Source of the DNA: an uncultured Neomegalonema sp. | GTDB lineage: Bacteria; Pseudomonadota; Alphaproteobacteria; Rhodobacterales; Rhodobacteraceae | Reading direction: 5' to 3' | Length of the DNA stretch: 40,337 nt | NCBI GenBank assembly: GCA_937948985.1 | Contig: CALFAK010000011.1 | Coordinates: 1-40,337, forward strand | Shown: positions 1 to 6,946 of the stretch, in pieces | Numbering within the stretch: position 1 is the stretch's first letter | How the letters are laid out: each line of letters begins with the position of its first letter | The notes under the pieces: model-generated | Database searches by the model: none | What the model was told of the DNA's origin: nothing | The model's input: the letters and a program-made list of their open reading frames with translations, nothing else | Position numbers and translations under genes: made by a program

Positions 1-805
1 TGTGCGGCCCGATTTCGGCCACCGGCGTGACTTCAGCGGCGGTTCCACAAAGGAAGCATTGCTCGAAACCGCCCAGCTCGTCCGGCATAATCGCCCGCTC
101 ATGCACCGGAATCTGCCGCTCCTTGAGCATCTGAATCACGGTCCGGCGGGTGATCCCGTCGAGGAAGCAATCGGGGTCCGGCGTATGGATCTCACCATCT
201 TTGTAGAAGAACACATTCGCCCCGGTCGCCTCGGCAACGCGGCCACGGTGATCCATCATCAGCGCATCGGTATAGCCCTTGGCCTCCGCCGCGTGTTTCG
301 ACAGGGTGCAGATCATATATAGCCCCGCCGCCTTCGCCGCGAAAGGTGCGCTTTCGGGGGCCGGACGCCGCCACTCGGCAATGTCCAGTTTCACACCCTT
401 AATGCTCGCTTCGCCGAACAGGTTCGGCCATTCCCAAACCGCAATCGCGAGGTGGATTTTCGCCGCCTGCGCCGAAACCGCCATCATCTCAGATCCGCGC
501 CATGCGACGGGACGCACATAGGCTTCGGTCAACCCGTTCGCTTCCAGCGTCGCGGTTTTTGCGGCCTCGATCTCGTCAATGCTCCACGGGATTTCAAAGC
601 CCATGATCTTGGCCGAGTTATGCAGCCGCTCGGTATGCTCACGACTTTTGAAAATCTCACCGGAATAGCACCGCTCACCCTCAAAAACCGACGAGGCATA
701 GTGCAACCCGTGGGTCAGCACATGCACCTTCGCATCGCGCCACGCGACAAGCGCACCGTCTTGCCAGATGTATCCATCACGATCATCAAAAGGTACAATA
801 GCCAT
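1..805 (-). CDS. ilvE: Branched-chain amino acid aminotransferase (partial, C-terminus outside window)
   Basis: PLP fold-type IV aminotransferase that interconverts Leu, Ile and Val with their 2-oxo acids. The frame is open from ATG at 805 down to base 1, about 268 residues, so the C-terminal part lies outside the window. The N-terminus carries HVLTHGLHYASSVFEGER, typical of IlvE. The likely Schiff-base lysine is K158 in APFAAKAAGLYMI. The family signature LKERQIPVHERAI is followed by FLCGTAAEVTPV near the window edge. The gene diverges from the MarR gene, and a perfect 8-bp inverted repeat lies 23 bp upstream of its start. The neighbourhood ilvE - marR - response regulator is familiar in Rhodobacterales. 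D-alanine aminotransferase and 4-amino-4-deoxychorismate lyase share the fold, but the length and N-terminal motif favour IlvE. Confidence 0.95.
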   Translation of the reverse strand, partial: MAIVPFDDRDGYIWQDGALVAWRDAKVHVLTHGLHYASSVFEGERCYSGEIFKSREHTERLHNSAKIMGFEIPWSIDEIEAAKTATLEANGLTEAYVRPVAWRGSEMMAVSAQAAKIHLAIAVWEWPNLFGEASIKGVKLDIAEWRRPAPESAPFAAKAAGLYMICTLSKHAAEAKGYTDALMMDHRGRVAEATGANVFFYKDGEIHTPDPDCFLDGITRRTVIQMLKERQIPVHERAIMPDELGGFEQCFLCGTAAEVTPVAEIGPH

Positions 806-827
806 CGGAGTATCCGTTCCCGCTTTG

Positions 828-848
828 CGTCTGTTATCAAAACAGACG
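828..848. promoter_or_regulatory. Perfect inverted repeat, candidate operator between ilvE and petP
   Basis: CGTCTGTT at 828-835 and AACAGACG at 841-848 form a perfect 8-bp dyad around ATCAA. It lies 23 bp upstream of the ilvE start and 82 bp upstream of the MarR-gene start. A dyad of this size in a divergent promoter next to a MarR gene would suit a MarR operator. That role is inference; a hairpin in the ilvE leader is the alternative. Confidence 0.4.
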
Positions 849-929
849 ATTTTCATACTTTATCTTGCGTGAGGGCTAACAGTCGGCTATTTTTATGTCA
901 ACACTCCTGACGTAAATTGTGAAAGCCAT

Positions 930-1481
930 ATGGCAGATTTGAGTTCCCCCACTCTCAGACGCGCCCCGCCACGGGGTGATGACCGCCTGTTCCTGACCGA
1001 GCGAAAGCTGCGGCAGGGGGCTGAGCTGATGTTTTTCGCTTACCGCTATTTCACCGAGGACGCTGATAAACTGCTGACCGGACGCGACTACGGACGCGCC
1101 CATCACCGCGCCTTGCACTTCATCGGACGACAGCCGGGCATCAGCGTGGCAGGGTTGCTGGAAATCCTCGCAATCACCAAACAATCCCTCGCCCGCGTGC
1201 TGAAACCCCTGATCGAGGACGGTTTGGTCCGCTCCGAAACAGGAGCCGATGACCGCCGCAAGCGCCTTTTGTACCTCACAGAGGAAGGCGCGGCATTCGA
1301 GGCACAGCTTTCAATGGCCCAACGCGAACGCCTGATCAGCGCGTTTCGGGAGGCGGGACCGGAAGCGGTTGAAGGTTTCCGTCGTGTTATGGCATTGATG
1401 ATTGACAGCGAACGCCGGGATGACATTCTCGACTTCGTATACTCAAATGCCGATGTAGCACATGTGGAAACAAAAGAATGA
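930..1481 (+). CDS. petP: MarR-family transcriptional regulator, PetP-like
   Basis: A 183-residue DNA-binding protein with a MarR winged helix at about residues 55-130. The recognition region includes ISVAGLLEILAITKQSLARV, and the wing carries the DDRRKRLLYLTEEG signature. Its stop overlaps the start of the response regulator by 4 bases (ATGA), implying translational coupling. In Rhodobacter capsulatus such a MarR/response-regulator pair is PetP/PetR, needed for expression of the cytochrome bc1 genes. The name here rests on this pairing and the ilvE neighbourhood; bc1 genes are not in the window. The dyad at 828-848 could be its operator. Confidence 0.85.
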   Translation: MADLSSPTLRRAPPRGDDRLFLTERKLRQGAELMFFAYRYFTEDADKLLTGRDYGRAHHRALHFIGRQPGISVAGLLEILAITKQSLARVLKPLIEDGLVRSETGADDRRKRLLYLTEEGAAFEAQLSMAQRERLISAFREAGPEAVEGFRRVMALMIDSERRDDILDFVYSNADVAHVETKE

Positions 1482-2188
1482 GTGATGCGCCACATATTCT
1501 GGTCGTTGATGATGATGAACGCATCCGCGAGCTGTTGAAGAAATACCTCTCCCGCAACGGCTATGCGGTGACGACGGCGCGCGATGCCTCTCACGCACGG
1601 CGTCTGCTCGAATTGCTGGCATTTGACCTGTTGGTGATTGACGTGATGATGCCCGGCGAAGACGGCCTCACCCTGACCCGCGCCTTGCGGGAAACGCTGA
1701 CAACCCCGATCCTTCTGCTGACCGCGAAGGCCGGGTTGGACGACCGGATCACGGGTCTCGAATCCGGTGCTGATGATTACCTGCCCAAACCGTTTGAGCC
1801 GCGTGAGCTGCTGCTGCGCATCGGCGCGATCTTGCGCCGTGTCGTCGATATCGCCCCCGCCGATGCCAAACCCGAACCGCCCAAAGCCCTTTCGCTGGGC
1901 GTTTGCCGCTATGACATGGCGCGCGGCGAATTATGGCGCGAGGGAACGCCCCTGAAGCTGACCACGTCTGAATCCGCAATGATGCGCGTGCTGGCCCGCA
2001 CCCCCGGCGAACCGATCTCCCGCCTCACATTGCTGGGCGAAATGGGCGGCGAGGACGAACCGAGCGCGCAGGAACGCGCCGTCGATGTGCAGGTCACGCG
2101 CTTGCGCCGCAAAATCGAAGTCGATCCGAAATCCCCCCGCTACCTGCAAACCGTGCGCGGTGCGGGCTACATGCTGGCCCCGGATTGA
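1478..2188 (+). CDS. petR: OmpR-family response regulator, PetR-like
   Basis: A 236-residue two-component response regulator. The receiver domain spans about residues 5-118: acidic pocket VVDDDE near residue 10, phospho-acceptor D55 in LLVIDVMMPGEDG, T82 and K104 in YLPKPF. A C-terminal OmpR-type winged helix follows (about 135-234), with RAVDVQVTRLRRKIE and a final YLQTVRGAGYM. It starts inside the MarR stop codon, so the two are probably co-translated. No sensor kinase gene is adjacent on either side. The petR assignment comes from pairing with a MarR gene beside ilvE, as in R. capsulatus and relatives. The family call is very secure; the specific target (cytochrome bc1 genes) is inference. 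Confidence 0.9.
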   Translation: MSDAPHILVVDDDERIRELLKKYLSRNGYAVTTARDASHARRLLELLAFDLLVIDVMMPGEDGLTLTRALRETLTTPILLLTAKAGLDDRITGLESGADDYLPKPFEPRELLLRIGAILRRVVDIAPADAKPEPPKALSLGVCRYDMARGELWREGTPLKLTTSESAMMRVLARTPGEPISRLTLLGEMGGEDEPSAQERAVDVQVTRLRRKIEVDPKSPRYLQTVRGAGYMLAPD

Positions 2189-2300
2189 GGATGAGCGTGA
2201 TGATGTTTGATGTTTTTACTTTTCGGTCCCCGCGAAGTGTGGAGCGCGCCTCCACCAAAATCAGCATTAACAGCGTGGCACGACCTGAAAAGGCGCACCC

Positions 2301-2519
2301 ATGACGCCCTACCCCCTCCAACCGCGCCGTGCCGCAATCACCGCCACCGCCGTATGCGTGATGATAATCGCCATCCCTTTTTTCAGCGTGATCTGGACCA
2401 AGGGCAGCGCATTCGGCTTTCCGATGCCTTTTCTGCTGATCGCACTGGGGCTGCCCGTCGCTCTTGTCTGGCTGGCTTCTTTCTGCGCGGCCCCTTCCGC
2501 CAGCGGGGATAACGCGTGA
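2301..2519 (+). CDS. Small two-helix membrane protein, probable symporter accessory subunit
   Basis: A 72-residue protein with two predicted transmembrane helices (about 12-31 and 40-62) joined by a loop containing FGFPMP. Its stop overlaps the GTG start of the symporter by 4 bases. Small two-helix proteins (DUF485 or DUF4212 type) are commonly encoded just before sodium:solute symporters of the acetate-permease type. The FGFP turn between the helices resembles DUF4212, but I cannot confirm the family by eye. A purine-rich stretch AAAAGG precedes the ATG. Role as an accessory subunit is inferred from position. Confidence 0.7.
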   Translation: MTPYPLQPRRAAITATAVCVMIIAIPFFSVIWTKGSAFGFPMPFLLIALGLPVALVWLASFCAAPSASGDNA

Positions 2520-4051
2520 AATTCACGGCCTCCGCCCTTCTTTGGCTTGCGATAACAGCGGGTCTGAGCGCTTGGGGCGTCGGTGCCACAGCGTTGATGG
2601 CGCTGAACACGCTGGTAATTCTGACCATGCTCGTCGTGATAGGCCGGTCCACAGTGGTGGGCGAGGCCCATGCTTTTCTCAGCCCCGGCCTGCCCGCCTA
2701 CGCCCTCGCCGCCCCCGGTGCGGCAGCGGAATGGATTTCCGGTTTCGGCATCATCGGCACGGTCATGGCCATCGCCTCACTGGGGTTTGAGGGCTTTGCC
2801 GTGATCGGAGGATTACTCGCGGGCTATGTGATTTCGGCATCGCTGATCCAACCCGCCCTCATCGCGTCAGGCGCACGTTCGCTGCCTGACCTGATCGGTC
2901 GGCGCGCGGGACCGATAGCGGGCGCGTTCATGGCATGGGTCACCTACGCGCTCTGCGTCCTGTTGCTTGCGGTACAGTTCTCGCTGGCCGTCGGCTTCGC
3001 GGGCCAGGCCTTCGCCACCCCCGCCCTCCTCGTCGTGATCCTGCTGGCGTTGCTGGTGCTGATCAGCGGCTCACCCGGTGGACTGAAAACCCTCATCCCC
3101 GCACAAGCGGCCCTGTTCGGCGTCTTGTGCCTCGGCGCGCTAGTCCCGGCGATCTGGCTATCGATGAAAATCGCGGGCATCGCCCTCCCCCACGTGGCCC
3201 CCGGCGCATTGTTGCATGAAATGGCGGTGATGGAGACAAGCCTCAACGCAGGGGACAGTTTTTCACACATAGAAGCCTTACAAGCGGCATTGATCGGCTT
3301 GACCGTCATGCTCGGCACAGCGGCCTTGCCACATACCCACGGGCGCTGGCTTGCCGAGCCGGATACACAATTCGCGGGCCGCGTTGCGATGCGTGTTGTA
3401 TTTCTGATGCTGCTGATCATCTGCGCGCTGCCCGTCATCGCCATTGCCGCCCGCACAACCGATCTGCTCCCCGCCTTCGCGGCACAGACAACCGCCCCCG
3501 CCCTGATGCAAAGCATCGCACAAATCATCCAAACCCTCAGCCCCCCCGCATGGCTGCTCGCGGCGGCGGGTGCGGCGGTGCTGGCGGCCATCATTGCGGC
3601 GTCGGGCAGCGCGGCCCTCACGGCGGCGACGGTGTTCGATCAGCATGTAGAGCGTGAGACGGCGGGCGGGCTGCTGTCCCGCTTCCGCTGGTCCCTGTTC
3701 CTCGGCGTCATCATCGCCGCAATCCTCGCAATGGCGGTGCATATCGACAGCGTTGACGGCTTCCTGTGGCTCGGCAACCTCGCCGCCGCAACGCTGCTGG
3801 TTCCGCTGCTGCTGGTGCTGTGGTGGTCAGGGGTCACCCCTGCAGGAATAATGGTATCCGTGGCCGTGGGCGCGCTCGCAACATTGCTCCTTTTCTTCTT
3901 CATGCCCGTCACAGCGGGCCTGTTCGCCAGCGGCCTGTCCCTAGCCACAGCCATCATCGTCTCGACCGTGACCGAACCCTACCGCGCCACGGAAACAGCC
4001 ATCGCCCCCCTCGCGGACCTTCGCAGTCTCAGCCGCAGCAATCTTCTGTGA
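2516..4051 (+). CDS. Sodium:solute symporter family (SSS/SLC5) permease
   Basis: A 511-residue, very hydrophobic inner-membrane transporter with roughly 13 membrane segments, the usual number for the SSS family. The GTG start at 2516 overlaps the stop of the small membrane protein, and its own stop overlaps the GTG start of the following flavoenzyme. Features in keeping with the family are an N-terminal region ending in WISGFGIIGTVMAIASLGFEG, and ALPHTHGRWLAEPDTQFAGR around residue 275, corresponding to the conserved TxPH(I/T) region of VC_2705/ActP-type symporters. The substrate is unknown. Coupling to a DauA-like oxidase suggests a D- or basic amino acid, by inference. No regulator is adjacent apart from PetR upstream. 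Confidence 0.85.
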   Translation: MKFTASALLWLAITAGLSAWGVGATALMALNTLVILTMLVVIGRSTVVGEAHAFLSPGLPAYALAAPGAAAEWISGFGIIGTVMAIASLGFEGFAVIGGLLAGYVISASLIQPALIASGARSLPDLIGRRAGPIAGAFMAWVTYALCVLLLAVQFSLAVGFAGQAFATPALLVVILLALLVLISGSPGGLKTLIPAQAALFGVLCLGALVPAIWLSMKIAGIALPHVAPGALLHEMAVMETSLNAGDSFSHIEALQAALIGLTVMLGTAALPHTHGRWLAEPDTQFAGRVAMRVVFLMLLIICALPVIAIAARTTDLLPAFAAQTTAPALMQSIAQIIQTLSPPAWLLAAAGAAVLAAIIAASGSAALTAATVFDQHVERETAGGLLSRFRWSLFLGVIIAAILAMAVHIDSVDGFLWLGNLAAATLLVPLLLVLWWSGVTPAGIMVSVAVGALATLLLFFFMPVTAGLFASGLSLATAIIVSTVTEPYRATETAIAPLADLRSLSRSNLL

Positions 4052-5145
4052 CCCGCACCGCTGATATCCTCGTCATCGGCGGCGGTATCGCGGGGATCAG
4101 CGCGGCGGCCCGCATGGTGGCGGATGCGAAAGTCATCGTCTTGGAGCGTGAAAGCGCCATCGGTTACCATTCCACAGGCCGCTCGGCAGCGATCTTCGTC
4201 GCCAATTACGGTAATGCCACGCTACGTGCCCTCAACGCCGCCAGCGAACCCGTCCTGCGCAACCCGGATATGACCGACGGCTCCGTCCTCTCCCCGCGCG
4301 GCGAATTGCTGGTCGCCAAAGAGCACGAACTCCCCGCGATGGAAGCGCATCTTGCGCAATGCCCCGACATGGAGCGCCTGACCGTCGCCGAGGCACTGTC
4401 TTTGCACCCGCTGCTGCGCCCCGCCCCCATCGCCGCCGCCATCTTCGAGCGTGACGCCAGCGACATCGACGTGGATCGCCTGCTCCAAGGCTTCGCCCGC
4501 CTCCTGCGCATGTCTGGCGGCGAAATCGTGACGGGCGCGGAAGTCCTCTCCATCACCCGTGGCCCGCATTGGCAGGTCGAAACCGCAGCGGACCGCTTCG
4601 AGGCTCCCATTCTCGTCAACGCCGCCGGAGCATGGGCCGATATCATCGCCGGATTGGCTGGCGTCACCCCCGTCGGCCTGCAACCCATGCGCCGCTCCGC
4701 CGCCCTGCTGCCCGCCCCCGAGGGCCGCGACATGCGCGATTGGCCGATGATCAGCGACATCTCCGAGACATGGTACGCCAAGCCCGACGCGGGACGCCTC
4801 ATGGTCTCCCCCGCCGATGAAGACCCCGTCGAACCGCAAGACGCATGGCCCGACGATATGGTCCTCGCCGAGGGGCTGGACCGCTACGAGCAAGCCGTCA
4901 CGGTCCCGGTCACACGGGTCGAGCGCAGCTGGGCGGGCCTGCGCAGCTTTGTCCCCGACCGCACCCCCGTCGCCGGATTCGCCTCCGATGCGCAGGGTTT
5001 CTTCTGGCTGGCGGGCCAAGGCGGCTATGGCGTCCAAACCGCCCCCGCCCTGTCACAATTGGCAGCGGATTTAATCACCAAACGCGCGCCCGCCCTGCCG
5101 CCGCAGATCGTAGCGAACCTGTCAGCGGAGCGGTTTGGCGGATAG
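4048..5145 (+). CDS. FAD-dependent D-amino acid dehydrogenase, D-arginine dehydrogenase (DauA)-like
   Basis: A 365-residue DAO-family flavoenzyme, starting at GTG 4048 inside the symporter stop. The N-terminal Rossmann motif is GGGIAGISAAARM and is followed by LERESAIGYHSTGRSAA. As I recall it, Pseudomonas aeruginosa D-arginine dehydrogenase (DauA) has closely similar segments: YHSTGRSAA, GLQP-RRSA, DWPM, KPDAG, WAGLRSFV and GFFWLAGQGGYGVQT. The last two carry the substrate-binding Arg and a flavin-binding glycine stretch. Two substrate-site arginines are present (GLQPMRRSA and WAGLRSF). The position of DauA His48 seems to be Ile49 here, so the exact substrate may differ. It would oxidise a D-amino acid to an imino acid and pass electrons to a quinone or similar acceptor. 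No DauB-like gene is adjacent. Confidence 0.82.
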   Translation: MTRTADILVIGGGIAGISAAARMVADAKVIVLERESAIGYHSTGRSAAIFVANYGNATLRALNAASEPVLRNPDMTDGSVLSPRGELLVAKEHELPAMEAHLAQCPDMERLTVAEALSLHPLLRPAPIAAAIFERDASDIDVDRLLQGFARLLRMSGGEIVTGAEVLSITRGPHWQVETAADRFEAPILVNAAGAWADIIAGLAGVTPVGLQPMRRSAALLPAPEGRDMRDWPMISDISETWYAKPDAGRLMVSPADEDPVEPQDAWPDDMVLAEGLDRYEQAVTVPVTRVERSWAGLRSFVPDRTPVAGFASDAQGFFWLAGQGGYGVQTAPALSQLAADLITKRAPALPPQIVANLSAERFGG

Positions 5146-5223
5146 CGGTCAAATCTGACAACCTGTGAAACGCGCAATAGCCCCCGATTCACCTTCCCGC
5201 TCGATGCCCTCTGGCATTGCGAG

Positions 5224-6117
5224 TTACCCCCGCAAAACCCGCAACGCCTCCCGCAGCGACGCACCGTACCGCGCCTTGCGCGCCGCAATCGTATCAGCGG
5301 TCCACGCGTAGAAACCGCGCCCGGTCTTCACCCCGAAATCCCCCGCCTCCACCCGTTCACGCATAAAATCGCACGGGGCGGTATCGTTGCACAGGTCGGG
5401 ATAGATCGTCGTGGCCGCCGCATGGTGGATGTCGATCCCGGACAGGTCTTTTTGCAACAGCGGCCCCGCCCCCATAAACCGCATCCCGAACCCGAACTGC
5501 ACCGCCGCATCAATATCCTCCGGCGAGGCGATCCCCTGATCGGCCAGCGACAGCGCCTCCCGCATCAGCGCGTGTTGCATCCGGTTGGCGAGAAAGCCCG
5601 GAATATCCTTCTTCACATGCACGGGCCGCATCGCCAGAGCCGTCATCACATCGCACAGCCGCGCGGCGGTTTCCTGCGCAGTCGCCGCCCCGCTGATCAC
5701 TTCAACCAACGGCACCAGATGCGCGGGCATAAAGAAATGCAGCCCCGCCATCCGCGCTTGCGTAACCAGCCCCTCGCCAATCGCACTCACCGGAAAGCTG
5801 GATGAATTGCTGGCGATGATCGCATCCGCACGGGCCAGCGCCTCAACCGCCGCAAACACATCCCGCTTGAGCGCCAACGCCTCCGGCACGCATTCAACGA
5901 CCAGCGCAATGCGCGCCCAATCCACGGCATACAAGCCGGGAACGACCGCACAATCCCCGCTCACCTCCCGTTCCGCGAGGCACGCCCGCACCCCCGCCGC
6001 AACATCGCGCGCAGGGTCCGGCTCAACCACCGTCACAGGCCAACCGCCGCCCGCAAAGACAGCCGCAATCCCGCACCCCATCGTCCCGCCACCGATAATC
6101 AACGCGCCGTCAGTCAT
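5224..6117 (-). CDS. 3-hydroxyacyl-CoA dehydrogenase family protein
   Basis: A 297-residue NAD-dependent dehydrogenase that oxidises a 3-hydroxyacyl-CoA or a related 3-hydroxy acid. The N-terminal Rossmann motif is IIGGGTMGCGIAAVFA. Catalytic elements are visible: ASNSSSF (substrate serine), GLHFFMPAHLVPLVEVI (His and Glu of the catalytic pair) and the conserved IPGFLANRMQHALMREA at the domain junction. The C-terminal domain ends in FGVKTGRGFYAW, the usual family ending. Its ATG overlaps the stop of the upstream GFA-type gene (ATGA), so the two are one transcription unit. L-carnitine dehydrogenase and 3-hydroxybutyryl-CoA dehydrogenase have this architecture, and the sequence does not separate them. 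Confidence 0.88.
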   Translation of the reverse strand: MTDGALIIGGGTMGCGIAAVFAGGGWPVTVVEPDPARDVAAGVRACLAEREVSGDCAVVPGLYAVDWARIALVVECVPEALALKRDVFAAVEALARADAIIASNSSSFPVSAIGEGLVTQARMAGLHFFMPAHLVPLVEVISGAATAQETAARLCDVMTALAMRPVHVKKDIPGFLANRMQHALMREALSLADQGIASPEDIDAAVQFGFGMRFMGAGPLLQKDLSGIDIHHAAATTIYPDLCNDTAPCDFMRERVEAGDFGVKTGRGFYAWTADTIAARKARYGASLREALRVLRG

Positions 6118-6536
6118 GCGTTACTCTCCTCATCCGCCGGATGGCTTACCCCGTCCGCCAGACGCACATTCTCAAGCGCGTAAGGGTTCGCCCCCTCAAG
6201 ACACCCGACATTATAGCCGTATTCGCCGGGGTTGGAGCGGCGCTGGTGATGGGTGTAAATCCCGCACGTCTTGCAAAAGAAATGCTGCGCCGTGTGCGTG
6301 TTGAACTGATAGCGCCCCAGATTATCCGCCCCCTTCACCACCGACAACCGGTCCAGCGTGACCGAGGCGACAATCGTCCCCCGCCGCCGACACATCGAAC
6401 AATCACACCGGCGCGGATCTTCGATACCATCCGGCAATGTCAGCGCCAGTTCAACCGCCCCGCAATGACAGGTCGCGCGGTGGGTGGGGTTCATAGGCCA
6501 GCCCGCGACTTGCAGCGGTGCTTTCAACAGTGACAT
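6114..6536 (-). CDS. GFA/CENP-V family zinc-binding protein
   Basis: A 140-residue protein of the glutathione-dependent formaldehyde-activating enzyme (GFA) family. It has the beta-tent zinc motifs CHCGAVEL, CDCSMCRRRG and HFFCKTCGIYTHHQRR. The start at 6536 is chosen because GGAAGG lies just upstream; ATG at 6494, directly before the conserved THRATCHCGAV, has no clear ribosome-binding site. The gene is translationally coupled to the 3-hydroxyacyl-CoA dehydrogenase downstream. Few family members have a tested activity and this is not the well-studied Paracoccus Gfa context, so only the fold and zinc binding are supported. Confidence 0.85.
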   Translation of the reverse strand: MSLLKAPLQVAGWPMNPTHRATCHCGAVELALTLPDGIEDPRRCDCSMCRRRGTIVASVTLDRLSVVKGADNLGRYQFNTHTAQHFFCKTCGIYTHHQRRSNPGEYGYNVGCLEGANPYALENVRLADGVSHPADEESNA

Positions 6537-6946
6537 TTTTCCGGTCCTTCCAGTTTGCACCGTCTGTGCGTAGCACAGACACGCGACCGCCGCCGCACGG
6601 CGGGAGCGTTCCGCTCCCACCCGTCGGTCGCTTGTGATGGTTGAGAGACAGCCCAGCTTATAGCGTTATCAAGGGCAATAGGTTCATTGCTCGACTCGGA
6701 AAACGCGCCAAAACAAGAAGTTAGACTATCCGGAATGATCCTTATGTCGTTCAGGATGGTCTAAGCCGCCTGTAGGATTTGTTGAATTCTTTTTCCCACC
6801 AAGGCCTGAGCGAATGGGAGACGGTGCATCAAGCTCCGTCACGAAACCTCATTGCACCCGCTTAACCCCATTCCATTTGCCCCCCGCGCCCGCGCGCGCT
6901 ACACCATAACCAACGACAATCCCCCGCCCGTGAAGGCCGCCATACC
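6537..6946. other. 410-bp non-coding gap with tandem and nested hairpins
   Basis: No convincing gene is seen here. Near the GFA start there is a perfect 7-bp hairpin, GTCTGTG (6562-6568) with CACAGAC (6574-6580). It is followed by a nested structure: outer arms GCGACCG (6583-6589) and CGGTCGC (6625-6631), inner arms GGGAGCG (6602-6608) and CGCTCCC (6612-6618). No T-run follows, so these are not ordinary terminators. The rest (about 6640-6946) is of mixed composition and must hold the divergent promoters of the GFA gene and the helicase, but I cannot place them reliably. Confidence 0.6.

Noticed and set aside
2239-2255. GTGGAG-CGCGC-CTCCAC hairpin after petR
   Set aside because: Only a 6-bp stem with no T-run; not enough to call a terminator, and the next gene is co-oriented.
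3766-4047. In-frame upstream extension of the DauA-like flavoenzyme
   Set aside because: It overlaps the symporter C-terminus in another frame and reads as basic, low-complexity sequence. The FAD-binding N-terminus begins naturally at GTG 4048.
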